DNA of 64,000 nucleotides from Ilyomonas sp965219515 (GTDB lineage Bacteria; Bacteroidota; Bacteroidia; Chitinophagales; Chitinophagaceae). Shown piece by piece: positions 8,695 through 17,599 of this stretch. The notes under the pieces are model-generated. The model saw only the letters and a program-made list of their open reading frames with translations. It was not told the origin of the DNA and ran no database searches. How positions within the stretch are numbered: the stretch's first letter is position 1; each line of letters opens with the position of its first letter. The stretch lies in the NCBI GenBank assembly GCA_965219515.1, contig OZ244776.1:3658001-3722000 (forward strand), given 5' to 3'. The position numbers were made by a program, and so were the translations under genes.

Positions 8695-9330
8695 TTAAAA
8701 TAATCCGAACAGCATACCATCAACCTTATTTATAATGCTTCCCAGATCTTCGCTGTTTTCGGCAAATTTATTTTTGTCAACATCTATTACCAGCAGCTTT
8801 CCCTCTTTGTAAGAAGCAATCCATTTTTCATATAACAAATTCAGTTTTTTTAAATAATCGAGCCGTATGTTTTCTTCGTATTCCCTGCCCCGTTTTTGAA
8901 TTTGCCCAACCAGCGTAGGTACCGATGCTTTTAAATAAATAAGCAAATCCGGCGGCTGAATCATGTTCTTTAACGTGCTGAAAAAGTTGTAGTAATTATC
9001 AAAATCGCGCTGGCTCATCAAACCCATATCATGCAGGTTTGGGGCGAAAATATTGGCATCTTCATAAATGGTTCTGTCCTGTATCACGGTTTCGGTTCCG
9101 CTGGCTATTTCAAGCAACTGGGTGAGGCGGCTGTTCAAAAAATAGATTTGCAGGTTAAAGCTCCAGCGCGGCATTTCATCATAAAAATCCATCAGGTACG
9201 GATTGTTGTCAACATCTTCAAACTGCGGAATCCATTTGTAATGCTTGCTCAGCAACTCGGTTAAGGTTGTTTTTCCGGCACCGATATTTCCGGCAACCGC
9301 CACATGCTTGGGTTTCTGAAGTTTAGACAT
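8695..9330 (-). CDS. Deoxynucleoside kinase
   Basis: 211 residues from the chosen start (MSKLQKPK). An ATG 18 bp upstream is possible, but the MSKLQKPKHVAVAGN start fits the family better. The P-loop GNIGAGKTT is at 14-22, the DRTIYED motif supplies the general base and substrate Arg, and a LID-like RGREYEENIRLDYL segment follows. The enzyme phosphorylates deoxynucleosides with ATP for dNTP salvage. Bacteroidota often carry one or two such genes; specificity (dA/dG/dC) cannot be called. It is 133 bp downstream of trpS on the same strand. Confidence 0.9.
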   Translation of the reverse strand: MSKLQKPKHVAVAGNIGAGKTTLTELLSKHYKWIPQFEDVDNNPYLMDFYDEMPRWSFNLQIYFLNSRLTQLLEIASGTETVIQDRTIYEDANIFAPNLHDMGLMSQRDFDNYYNFFSTLKNMIQPPDLLIYLKASVPTLVGQIQKRGREYEENIRLDYLKKLNLLYEKWIASYKEGKLLVIDVDKNKFAENSEDLGSIINKVDGMLFGLF

Positions 9331-9351
9331 CGTTATTATTTTTAGCAATAA

Positions 9352-9462
9352 GCTTTTAGCTGTCAGCTTTTGTATTAAGTATTAGGTAGTATGTATTAAG
9401 TATAATTTGATTTCGTACAATCGCATTTCTTTCACAATTCGCCTTTCACATTTCACTACTTT
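9352..9462. other. Low-complexity intergenic spacer
   Basis: The trpS-dNK gap is built from short repeated words (GTATTAAGTA twice, AGCTTTTAGCTGTCAGCTTTT, and CACAATTCGCC/CACATTTCAC). Spacers of this style recur in Bacteroidota genomes. No promoter or gene was identified. Confidence 0.35.
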
Positions 9463-10458
9463 TTACACATATTTTACACCAACTGCACTGCGCACCAATG
9501 CCAGTGTTTCAGCCGCGCTTTGGTGCGCTTTTTCTGCGCCCATCGCGATAAGTTGCGACAAATAATTTTTATCAGTCTGAATGGCTTTTGCTTTTTCTCT
9601 GATGGGCGCAATGAAAGCAATCATATCTTCGGCAAGCTGCTTTTTCATATCGCCATAGCGGATGTTGCAGGTGTTAAAACCATCTTCAAAAAAAGCAACC
9701 GCATCGGGCAAGCTTACCTGTTGCATCAGGGTAAAAAGATTGGCAATGTAATCCGGTTTTTCGCTGTTCGATTCCGTTGGTCCGCTATCTGTTTTCGCCT
9801 TCATAATTTTTTTGCGGATGGTGTCGTCTTCATCGGCAAGATATAATGTTGCCATCTGATTTTCGCTTTTGCTCATCTTGCCGTTACCATCTAAACTTAC
9901 AATTTTTATCAGATTGTCTCCATAATTAAAAGCCTGCGGAAGCGGCAATACATCGCCGTAACGGTTGTTGAAACGCGTGGCAAAATTGCGTGCCATTTCC
10001 AGGTGTTGTTCCTGATCTTTACCTACAGGAACTTTAACAGCACGATGAATTAAAATATCGGCTGCCTGCAACACCGGATACGTAAGCAAACCGGCATTTA
10101 CATTCTCCGGCTGCTGACGCACTTTATCTTTAAACGTTGGCGTTTTTTCAAGCTCGCCTTTGTAAGCCATCATATTTAAATAAAGATAGAGTTCGGCTAT
10201 TTCGGGCACGTCGCTTTGCACAAACAAAGCAACTTTTTCCGGATCGAGACCGCAGGCGATATTTTCTGCCAGCACGCGATGCACACTGTTCTGCAATTCG
10301 CTGGTCTCGGGATGCGTGGTAAGACTGTGCCAGTCGGCAACAAAGAAATAGCAAGTGAAATCTTCCTGCATGCGCACATAATTGCGCAGCGCGCCAAAGT
10401 AGTTTCCAAGATGTAAAAAACCGGTGGGACGAATGCCGCTGACAACCACTTCTTTCAT
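9463..10458 (-). CDS. trpS: Tryptophanyl-tRNA synthetase
   Basis: 331 residues from MKEVVVSGIRPTG. An upstream ATG at 10497 adds 13 residues that do not fit the family. Class I synthetase signatures are HLGNYFGA (HIGH motif, residues 16-23) and GKMSKSE (KMSKS). The RPTGFLHLGN start and the GKDQEQHLEMARN segment are characteristic of TrpS. It charges tRNA-Trp with tryptophan using ATP. Normal length. The divergent neighbour is obg, separated by an inverted-repeat element. Confidence 0.96.
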   Translation of the reverse strand: MKEVVVSGIRPTGFLHLGNYFGALRNYVRMQEDFTCYFFVADWHSLTTHPETSELQNSVHRVLAENIACGLDPEKVALFVQSDVPEIAELYLYLNMMAYKGELEKTPTFKDKVRQQPENVNAGLLTYPVLQAADILIHRAVKVPVGKDQEQHLEMARNFATRFNNRYGDVLPLPQAFNYGDNLIKIVSLDGNGKMSKSENQMATLYLADEDDTIRKKIMKAKTDSGPTESNSEKPDYIANLFTLMQQVSLPDAVAFFEDGFNTCNIRYGDMKKQLAEDMIAFIAPIREKAKAIQTDKNYLSQLIAMGAEKAHQSAAETLALVRSAVGVKYV

Positions 10459-10522
10459 AGGGCGGCGAAGATAAGAATTGGGTTGCATAGAACACAAATG
10501 AGTTGAAGTAAAGACGAGCCGG

Positions 10523-10701
10523 GAATACGGATGACATGAACTTCGTGCAGGGATAATAAGAATGGTCTGAACCGGGATTATTGGGATGGATGGAATTTGC
10601 GGGATATAAAAAACATCTGCTTCTTAATGTAATATTCAATCTTACTTTTTCAATATTCAATCCTTCTGAATCCGTGTACGAAGTTCATGTCATCCGTGTT
10701 C
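10523..10701. repeat. Long inverted-repeat intergenic element (copy 1)
   Basis: Arms 10523-10553 and 10671-10701 are 31 bases long and complementary with 3 mismatches; both contain ATGACATGAACTTCGT on one strand or the other. The interior has GGGATTATTGGGATGGAT-like words and two ATATTCAAT words. A diverged copy lies at 44901-45060. The element fills the trpS-obg intergenic region and its right arm abuts the obg -7 box. Confidence 0.75.
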
Positions 10702-10709
10702 TATATTTG
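10702..10709 (+). promoter_or_regulatory. Candidate -7 box of obg
   Basis: TATATTTG fits TAnnTTTG and lies 6 bases before the obg ATG. It begins at the base after the repeat arm, so the upstream promoter half would fall within the repeat. No clear TTTG about 20 bases upstream is seen. Confidence 0.35.
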
Positions 10710-10715
10710 CATACG

Positions 10716-11732
10716 ATGGAAAAAAATAATTTTATAGACTACATCCGTGTGTGGTGCAAAAGCGGGCATGGCGGCGCGGGCAGCCGGCATCTGATGCGAA
10801 ACAAACTGACGGCGAAAGGCGGGCCGGATGGCGGCGATGGCGGGCGTGGTGCGCACATTATTTTGCGTGGCAACAAACAGTTGTGGACGCTGCTGCATTT
10901 GCGGTATTACAAAAATGTAATTGCCGAAAACGGCGAAAACGGAAGCAAAAACAACAGTACCGGAAAAGATGGTGCAGATATTTATATAGATGTGCCGCTG
11001 GGAACGGTGGCGCGGGATGAAGAAACCGATAGCAAAGAAGTGGAAATATTAGAAGACGGGCAGGAATTCATCTGGCTGAAAGGCGGTCGCGGCGGGCTGG
11101 GCAACAGCCATTTTGCAACGCCAACCAACCAAGTTCCCGATCACGCGCAGCCCGGCGAAGAAGGCAGCGAAGGCTGGAAAGTATTGGAGCTGAAAGTATT
11201 GGCAGATGTAGGTTTGGTTGGTTTTCCCAACGCCGGAAAATCTACCTTGTTGTCGGTAATAAGCGCCGCAAAACCAAAGATTGCCAATTATGCATTTACT
11301 ACTTTAACGCCGCAGCTTGGCATGGTAGAATACCGCGACGGCAAGAGTTTTGCCGTAGCCGATCTGCCCGGCATTATTGAAGGTGCGGCGGAAGGCAAAG
11401 GGTTGGGGCATCGCTTTTTGCGGCACATTGAACGTAATGCTGCATTGCTGTTTTTAATACCGGCAGACAGCGACAATCACCGCAAAGAATTTAATATTTT
11501 AATCAACGAGCTGAAAGAATACAATCCTGAGTTATTACAAAAAGATTTTGTGATTGCCATCAGCAAAAGCGATATGCTGGATGAAGAACTGAAAGCTGCA
11601 ATTGAAAAAGAATTACCGCAAACTATTCCGCATCTTTTTATTTCTTCCCTTACCAACCAGGGCATTGTGCAATTGAAAGATTTGCTTTGGCAGGTGCTTA
11701 ATAAACCCCCATCCCCTAAAGGGGAGCTTTAA
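10716..11732 (+). CDS. obg: Obg family GTPase
   Basis: 338 residues from MEKNNFIDYIRVW. The longer upstream frame (to 10581) runs through the inverted repeat and is not credible. The N-terminal glycine-rich Obg fold (residues 1-157, with GGPDGGDGG and KGGRGGLGN) is followed by the G domain: GFPNAGKST (G1), DLPGIIEGAAEGKGLG (G3 and switch II) and SKSD in place of NKxD (G4). Obg binds the 50S subunit and acts in ribosome maturation and stress control. The last residues, KPPSPKGEL, are encoded by the left arm of an intergenic repeat, so the native C-terminus has been replaced or extended. Confidence 0.95.
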   Translation: MEKNNFIDYIRVWCKSGHGGAGSRHLMRNKLTAKGGPDGGDGGRGAHIILRGNKQLWTLLHLRYYKNVIAENGENGSKNNSTGKDGADIYIDVPLGTVARDEETDSKEVEILEDGQEFIWLKGGRGGLGNSHFATPTNQVPDHAQPGEEGSEGWKVLELKVLADVGLVGFPNAGKSTLLSVISAAKPKIANYAFTTLTPQLGMVEYRDGKSFAVADLPGIIEGAAEGKGLGHRFLRHIERNAALLFLIPADSDNHRKEFNILINELKEYNPELLQKDFVIAISKSDMLDEELKAAIEKELPQTIPHLFISSLTNQGIVQLKDLLWQVLNKPPSPKGEL

Positions 11733-11820
11733 AATCGAGTTACAACTTTATAAGTCTGATTTAATAGTGAATAATTAAACTTAAATGTCTTTCAAACTCC
11801 CTTTTAGGGGATGGGGGTTT
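11706..11820. repeat. CCCCTAAAGGGG inverted-repeat element, copy A
   Basis: The arms (CCCCCATCCCCTAAAGGGGA and, 70 bp later, the complementary TCCCTTTTAGGGGATGGGGG-type arm) enclose an AT-rich core of about 65 bp. The left arm supplies the last codons and the stop of obg. The right arm supplies the stop codon region of the convergent radical SAM gene. Related copies lie at 39251-39340 and 40483-40586. Confidence 0.85.
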
Positions 11821-12961
11821 ACGTCCAGTACAAAATTTTGGCCTGCGAAAAACGAGTAGCAATTTCATGTTCAAAAAAGGATCGGAGTTCACTCATCACA
11901 TCTTTTGTATAAACATATTTTACGCCTCCAAACTTATTCCGCTTGATGGAACGATTCTCTTCGCTCATATCCAAGCTGGTATTGGGGTACCAGCTCATCA
12001 ACACGTCTTTTGAACCGGGCGTAAACCGATGACTGATTAGCTCAAACGTAAGATCACAGTCAAAATCAAGTTGCTGTTCAATCTGATTAAACAATTCTGA
12101 ATAAGCTTCTTCCCAATCGGGTATTGGCATAATGGGAGCCATTACAACGCCAACCGGATAGCCGCCACCACCATTTTCTTTTGGCAATGCCGCAAGGCGC
12201 ATTGCCGCCAGTCTTTGTTGCAAAGTAGCAGTGCCACCTTCCAGTCGTTTTGATACCGGTTCGGCATTTAAGCTGAAACGCCAGCGCGTATGTCCATTGT
12301 GCGCAAGTGATAGCAATGGCTCAGCATTGGCAAATTTGGTAACAAAGCGAAGCCTGCCGTTTTCCTGCTTTCCAAAAAAACGAATGCATTCTGCCAGACT
12401 GCCGGTAAGATGCTCAATGCTTAGCGGATCTGTATAGCAACTGGCTTCAAAAGACGTAGGTTTATCAGGATTAATGTACTGCGTTGTATTTTCTAAAATT
12501 GAGGGCAGATTGGCAAATACGCGCACTACCGGCGGACCCGATAAACTGCCTGCGAGATAGCAATACTGGCAATGCGCCGGGCATCCTTCGGCAAGATGAA
12601 ACTGCCAGTCGGCGCTTGGTGGAATCGGGCGCAACTTGAACGCGCCCGGCGGCGCTTTTACCACAGCCATTGTGCTTTTGGAAAGCCGGTACGTTTCCCG
12701 CTCATCTTCGCCACGCAGGTTGGTAAGCCGGTTGTTTTTTAAAATTTCTGTTGGCAAGTTCAGGTTAGAAACACGCTCAAAAATCTGCTGTCCAAACGGC
12801 TCGTCAAGCGCTTCGGGCGTAAAGAGAACGCGCCTTGGCATCCATAATTTCTGCGGTTTTTTTGTATCGGAAACGGTTATTGAAACTTGTTGTGAAATTG
12901 GTTCGTTGATTAGCATATTCCCTTGTACGCAAAGGCTGTTCCGCACTTTGGTTTTTGCCAT
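11819..12961 (-). CDS. SPL-family radical SAM protein
   Basis: 380 residues. The radical SAM cluster motif is C-x3-C-x2-C in CPAHCQYC, which matches the spore photoproduct lyase family rather than the classical C-x3-C-x2-C with Tyr spacing of others. Further family blocks are SFEASCYTDPLSIEH, RFVTKFANAEPLL, a WRFSLNAEPV segment and VGVVMAPIMPI. In spore formers SplB repairs thymine spore photoproducts; Bacteroidota do not sporulate, so the substrate here is unknown, although a DNA photoproduct role is possible. Start may be residue 1 or Met16. It is convergent with obg across repeat copy A. Confidence 0.8.
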   Translation of the reverse strand: MAKTKVRNSLCVQGNMLINEPISQQVSITVSDTKKPQKLWMPRRVLFTPEALDEPFGQQIFERVSNLNLPTEILKNNRLTNLRGEDERETYRLSKSTMAVVKAPPGAFKLRPIPPSADWQFHLAEGCPAHCQYCYLAGSLSGPPVVRVFANLPSILENTTQYINPDKPTSFEASCYTDPLSIEHLTGSLAECIRFFGKQENGRLRFVTKFANAEPLLSLAHNGHTRWRFSLNAEPVSKRLEGGTATLQQRLAAMRLAALPKENGGGGYPVGVVMAPIMPIPDWEEAYSELFNQIEQQLDFDCDLTFELISHRFTPGSKDVLMSWYPNTSLDMSEENRSIKRNKFGGVKYVYTKDVMSELRSFFEHEIATRFSQAKILYWT

Positions 12962-13057
12962 TATTGCATGTTAAAATGATGGGTAGAAGTTTAGAATGTA
13001 TGCTAAGGTAGGATAAGAACAAAATGGCAGTGAGAGAGATTACGTTAAGCCATAGTT

Positions 13058-13729
13058 ATGTGCGAGATAACTATAAAAATAAGCTGCCCTTACTGCACGG
13101 GCATAAAGGTGAAGAAAAATGGCAGGAAGCGGACAGGGAAACAGAATTTTCTTTGCCACAATTGTAACAGGCAGTTCCAGTATCAGTATGTTTACAAAGG
13201 GGGCAGACCCGAAGAACAAAGCGCAGGTGCACCTGATAACGCTTAACGGCAGTGGCATCCGGGACATTCACCGGGTAACGAAGCTGAGCCTTGTTTGCAT
13301 TCTTTCCCTTATGAGAAGATGGTTTAAACAAAATAAGGAGCCTTGCTTTAAGGGCAGCTACGGGCAGGTGCAGTTGGATGAACTCTGGACATTTGTAAAG
13401 CACCGGAAAGGCAAACGCCGGGTGTGGTATTCCTATGACAAAGAAAGCGGGAAGATATTAGCCTTTCAGATTGGCAAAAGAGGAGATAAAAGCTGTAAGG
13501 TATCTTTAGATTGGGAGGTATTGTACGGATGAGTGGAAATCATATAAAAAGCACATTTTGAAGGAGAAGTACATCATTTCAAAAAGGAAGATAACAAATA
13601 TTGAAAGAAGGAACCGGGACTTTCACACACTTGAAAAGGCTAGGCAGAAAAACAGTCAGCTTCTTTAAAAAAGATGACATCAATTGCGGCATTATTAAAA
13701 CGTATATCCGGCATAGAAATACCGCTTAA
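13058..13729 (+). pseudogene. IS1-family transposase remnant
   Basis: An InsA-like zinc-ribbon start (CPYC...CHNC, 13058-13246) runs into an InsB-like part in another frame (13230-13531, with QLDELWTFV and VWYSYDKESGKILAFQIGK). The InsB frame breaks again near 13530, continues as CTDEWKSYKKHILKEKY and IERRNRDFHT, and shifts once more near 13635 to end as RLGRKTVSFFKKDDIN...TYIRHRNTA. At least two frameshifts lie beyond the usual InsA/InsB one, so it cannot make transposase. An 8-bp hairpin (13052-13059 with 13067-13074) covers the InsA ATG, an arrangement that limits translation in mobile elements. Terminal repeats were not identified. Confidence 0.85.
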
Positions 13730-13993
13730 ACAACAGCATACATGCTAAAGCACTACCTTATTTTTGGTAAGTACAATCAGCGAATCGGGAGATTTGAGGG
13801 TGATGCGCCATAGTCGGGAGACTACGTTGGGCGGGGCAATAATTGATTTACAGTAAGCCGGTATATTTTATTCGCCTGCAAGATCCTTAATTAACGCATA
13901 CAAAAACTGTTGAAAAAGACATACGGCAAAGTTTTGAATTTCGCCGTATGAACATTATTCTCGATAATTCGGACGTTTGATATTCTTATATGC
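13730..13993. other. Intergenic gap after the IS1 remnant
   Basis: About 260 bp without a gene. It contains an imperfect hairpin around 13921-13951 (CATACGGC ... GCCGTATG) and nothing else that I can assign. Confidence 0.3.
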
Positions 13994-14644
13994 TTAATAA
14001 TAAATCACGAGACGGGGTTGTTTGTTTGTTAACGGGCAGGTAAAAGAACCAAACGAACGTCCACGGTAAGGATGATTTTCTTCCTGATTTGTTAGCTTGA
14101 GCATAAAACCTTTATTTGTATTATCTGTTATCATTCTGCGTACATATCGGTAATATCTACCACTATATCGTCTTGTATACTTTGTGCAAGCGGGGTGGAG
14201 ACAGCAGGTACTGCCACCATATCTTCTAAAGGATTAACCGAGCCGGCCGCTAATTTGGGTTGATTATTCCAAGTAACCGTATTGCTCGTCCAGTCGCCTG
14301 CAATTCGATGCAGCTCAGCTATGTTTGGTATTGTTTGCCTTACGCCATACACATCCAGCCCATCATCACGCTGGTATTGGTATAAATACAACAATGCTTT
14401 AATTATGGACGGTTGATTGCCGCGAACGCTGCCAGGTACGCGCGCCAGGCTAAACTTTAGTAAGGACCTTAAGTTTCCCGCTACTGTCTCCGGGCATATC
14501 AACAACAGCAGTTACAGGTATGTTTTTTAAGAACGTAGTTTTTAAGCTGCTGTCGGGTGAAGCTGATTCATTTTTAATACAAGATAAAAAACCGAAAAAA
14601 GTACATAGTAAAGTACAAATGTACAAGACAGTAAGTTTTTTCAT
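13994..14644 (-). pseudogene. DNRLRE-domain lipoprotein, two frameshifts
   Basis: Three pieces join into one DNRLRE protein on the minus strand. The N-terminus (14644 to about 14470) has a lipoprotein signal peptide (FGFLSC). The middle, in another frame (to 14131), reads NLRSLLKFSLARVPGS, a Leu-Tyr repeat strand and DWTSNTVTWNNQP. A third piece, a -1 shift away, continues with NKGFMLKLTNQEENHPYRG, a short FGSF strand and a PRLVIYY end at 13994. DNRLRE domains are beta-sandwich modules of secreted Bacteroidota proteins. One shift lies in a GGGAAA tract near 14470, the other at 14131-14140. Could be true decay or a two-site assembly error. Confidence 0.8.
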
Positions 14645-14927
14645 GGCAGTTGGTATTTAGATTATAAATCTAACTACTATTTCCTACCACATATTTTATA
14701 TTTGTCAGAAAGGTAAATTTTGATATTGCAGGCATCTCTGCTTGTCAGGCAAATTTTTTAACCGGTCTTTTTCATAAGATCTGTTAACCAACAAAAACCA
14801 AAGGATGCCATCTATGCGCACCAACAAAATACGACAAATTAAGTGTATGTTTTAGCCAGCGATTGTGCTTGTATCAGTTTTACATCGCTTATTTCATTGC
14901 TGTTTATTGTGTTGGTGCTGTTGCAAA
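14645..14927. other. Intergenic gap
   Basis: Roughly 280 bp between the DNRLRE pseudogene and the SDR pair. No gene, repeat or terminator could be supported. Confidence 0.3.
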
Positions 14928-15704
14928 TTAATTGGCAGCATTTAGCATTTTATCAACCGGTCTGCTAAGCTGTTTCAATAAAAAATCGGGCGCCAGCCGG
15001 CTCATGATTTTTATTGCTTTTGAAACGCCGGGATAAATTTCATAATTATCATTTTTCAAACCTGCAATGGCAACTGCAATTAGTTTATCTGCATCCATTA
15101 ATGTTTTGCTGTCCACATCACCTTCAAACTTATCATTTAAAGGCGTTTTTGCGCCGGGCGCAATTAATTCAAACACTTTAATGCCGGTATTTTTCAACTG
15201 CACGCGTAACGATTTGGTGTAAGCGCGCAAGCCCGATTTTGTTGCACCATAAATGGGCGAAATGGGAAAAGGAACTAACGCAAGTCCCGAGGTAATATTT
15301 AAAATGGCAGCCTTTTTTTGAGCTGTTAAGAGCGGTAAAAATTGTTGCACCATACGAATCGGACCGGATAAATTAATGTCAATTTCACGGGTAATGTCTA
15401 ACAAATCCATTGAAATGTTGTGCAGGTTTATCTTTCGCATTTCGCCTGCATTGTTGATAAGCACATTCAAGCCGGGAAATTGCTTTGTTACTTTTTCATA
15501 AAGTGCGGTAATTGCTTTTGGGTCGCTTACATCACTTTGAAATATATGTACTTTAGGGTACTCTTTTTTTAGTTCGTCAAGCTTAGCCTTGTCTCTGCCC
15601 GTTACAATTACCGTATTTCCTAAACTCAAAAGTTGTTTCGTAAATTCTAATCCCAAACCGCTTGTTCCGCCGGTGATTAAAATCGTATTGTTTGTTAATT
15701 CCAT
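14928..15704 (-). CDS. Short-chain dehydrogenase (DltE-like)
   Basis: 258 residues. TGGTSGLG lies near residues 11-18, NNAG at about 87-90, a catalytic Ser in NITSG, and YGATKSGLRAY gives the Tyr-Lys pair. The sequence is of the DltE/COG3967 type found across Bacteroidota and firmicutes. It ends in a hydrophobic segment (SRLAPDFLLKQLSRPVDKML). It is 29 bp downstream of a paralogous SDR and both are preceded by an AraC-type regulator on the same strand, a common arrangement in which the regulator controls the reductases. Substrate unknown. Confidence 0.9.
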   Translation of the reverse strand: MELTNNTILITGGTSGLGLEFTKQLLSLGNTVIVTGRDKAKLDELKKEYPKVHIFQSDVSDPKAITALYEKVTKQFPGLNVLINNAGEMRKINLHNISMDLLDITREIDINLSGPIRMVQQFLPLLTAQKKAAILNITSGLALVPFPISPIYGATKSGLRAYTKSLRVQLKNTGIKVFELIAPGAKTPLNDKFEGDVDSKTLMDADKLIAVAIAGLKNDNYEIYPGVSKAIKIMSRLAPDFLLKQLSRPVDKMLNAAN

Positions 15705-15733
15705 TTTATTGTGTTTTAAATTGGTCAGCTTAG

Positions 15734-16456
15734 TTATGGGTTTAGCTTAGTAAAGTAGTCCGCAATGGTTTCATTGTTTGCAGTTGCCCGTGTTTCGCTT
15801 GAGCCGAACGTTACTTCATTTTTGCCTTCTTTTAATTGTTCAAAAATGGATTCAATAAAATCACTTACAGGCGGGTAAACACTGTGTATGCCTTTTGCAC
15901 CAAGGTCGGTATTTAGAGCAGGTGGTATAATTTCGATGACTTCCATGTTGGTTGATTTTAACATGTATCGCAAAGAAAGTGTGAACGAACGTAGAAATGC
16001 TTTTGTAGCACAATACACAGGAACTTTTGCCAATGGAACAAACGCTAATCCTGATGTAACATTCATAACCGCATCTAATGACTTCAGGTTCAAAAGCAAG
16101 TTGGTTAAATGAACAGGTGCCGTAATATTGATTGCAATTTCGTTATTGGATTTTTCATAAAAATCATTGTCTGAAATGCTCATCCAGTTTTGAATGCCAG
16201 CATTGTTTACAAGTACATTCAGGTCAGGATGATTTTCGGCAATCCAATTATAAAGTTCAATTCGTTCTTCTTCATTTGATAAATCGCACACTTTAGTAAT
16301 CACTGATGGAAATTTATCTGCCGCTTCTTTTAACGCTGATTCACGCCTTCCGCAAATAATTACGGTGTTGTTTTCTTTGATAAATCTTTCGGTAAGTCCC
16401 AGGCCAATGCCGGTTGCGCCACCGGTAATCAGAATTTTGTTGTTTGATAATTTCAT
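15734..16456 (-). CDS. Short-chain dehydrogenase (DltE-like), paralogue
   Basis: 240 residues with TGGATGIGLG near the N-terminus, NNAGIQN, catalytic Ser in NVTSG and YCATKAFLRSF. It resembles the following SDR (same NVTSGLAFVP/NITSGLALVP block), so the two are a tandem duplication that has diverged. The C-terminus lacks the extra tail of its neighbour. It is transcribed first of the pair. A possible -7 box of the CACCTTTG type lies upstream on the minus strand near 16484-16494. Confidence 0.9.
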   Translation of the reverse strand: MKLSNNKILITGGATGIGLGLTERFIKENNTVIICGRRESALKEAADKFPSVITKVCDLSNEEERIELYNWIAENHPDLNVLVNNAGIQNWMSISDNDFYEKSNNEIAINITAPVHLTNLLLNLKSLDAVMNVTSGLAFVPLAKVPVYCATKAFLRSFTLSLRYMLKSTNMEVIEIIPPALNTDLGAKGIHSVYPPVSDFIESIFEQLKEGKNEVTFGSSETRATANNETIADYFTKLNP

Positions 16457-16565
16457 TCCGTATATGTCAGATAATATTTATTTTGACAATGCAAAGGTGC
16501 AGCAACAAGAGAGAATGTAGTTTGTAAACTTCAATCCGATTTTTGCAAAATTCAAATAATAGAAA

Positions 16566-17471
16566 TTAAGAACGGAATGTTACCGGCGCAAATGATGTTT
16601 GTTTTCTGAAGAAATTTGAAAAATGCGCTACTTCTTCAAAGCCGAGGCTGCCGGAAATTTCAGAGATGTTCCAGTTGGTTTGTTTTAAAAGAATTTTTGC
16701 TTCCTGTATCACCCTCCCGCTGATTAATTCAGTAGTGGTTTTGCCGGTATTTTCTTTTAATACTTTATTCAGATGATTTACGTGAACAGCTAACCTGTCA
16801 GCATAATCTTTTGCGGTTCGCAAGCTCAGTTTTTGATGCGGTGATTCAATCGGAAACTGGCGTTCCAATAATTCAATAAACAAAGAAGTAACACGTGCCG
16901 AAGCATTGTGAGCAGGATACAAAGCGGTAGCGGGTTGCAGCTTTTGCCCGTAATGAATTAACTCCAGCACATAGTTACGCAGCAGGTCGTATTTATAAGC
17001 GTAATGGGAAGCGATTTCCGTGTGCATCTTCTCGAAAATAACGCTCAGCTCTTTTACTTCCTTCGCTGAAATTTTAAATACGGGATAGCCGCCGGGTTTA
17101 AAAATGGGCAGGTCGTCCAGCACAACACCGATTTTGTTTCTTATTAAAAAATCATCTGTAAAAATGCAGAAGTAGCCCGCCTGTTTATCGGTTTGCGGCA
17201 CATAGTGATAAGGCACTTTTGGCGTGGCAAACAGCAATGCGTATTTTTCAATATCAATTACTTTATCTGCATATTCAGCCTTGTTTCTCCCGATAATCAA
17301 ACTGATTTTATAATATGCACGCCTGTTGTAAGGCATAAAGGGTTTTACTTTGTATTTGGCAACAATTTCATCTACTTTAAACACATTGAAATGCCCGATC
17401 TCTTTGCTTATTTCTTCGGGAACGTGCGATGCTATCTGTTCATAAAATTTTTCAACTGATATATTCTTCAT
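16566..17471 (-). CDS. AraC-family transcriptional regulator
   Basis: 301 residues from MKNISVEKFYEQ. The frame extends upstream to 17603 but that stretch is low-quality coding. The N-terminal about 190 residues are a cupin-like sensing domain (HYVPQTDKQAGYFCIFTDDFL). The last about 100 residues are the double helix-turn-helix: DYADRLAVHVNHLNKVLKENTG and WNISEISGSLGFEEVAHFSNFFRK. It lies 109 bp upstream of two SDR genes on the same strand and most likely regulates them and itself. Ligand unknown. Confidence 0.9.
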   Translation of the reverse strand: MKNISVEKFYEQIASHVPEEISKEIGHFNVFKVDEIVAKYKVKPFMPYNRRAYYKISLIIGRNKAEYADKVIDIEKYALLFATPKVPYHYVPQTDKQAGYFCIFTDDFLIRNKIGVVLDDLPIFKPGGYPVFKISAKEVKELSVIFEKMHTEIASHYAYKYDLLRNYVLELIHYGQKLQPATALYPAHNASARVTSLFIELLERQFPIESPHQKLSLRTAKDYADRLAVHVNHLNKVLKENTGKTTTELISGRVIQEAKILLKQTNWNISEISGSLGFEEVAHFSNFFRKQTSFAPVTFRS

Positions 17472-17599
17472 ATAATTAGAAATTGCAAAATTCAAATGTA
17501 TAAAGAATTGTATTGAAAAGGAAGTATTTGTATGATTGTCTTTTTTGCTCAGGTACAAGCATTCCGTTTGTGCGGAATCATGATTTAAAAAAATAAAAA

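Noticed and set aside
10581..10715. 45-residue N-terminal extension of Obg
   Set aside because: It would be encoded by the inverted-repeat element and does not resemble Obg proteins; MEKNNFIDY is the family start.
13040..13990. Defining ends and target duplication of the IS1 remnant
   Set aside because: No convincing terminal repeats or 8-9 bp duplication could be matched on both sides, so only the coding remnant is annotated.
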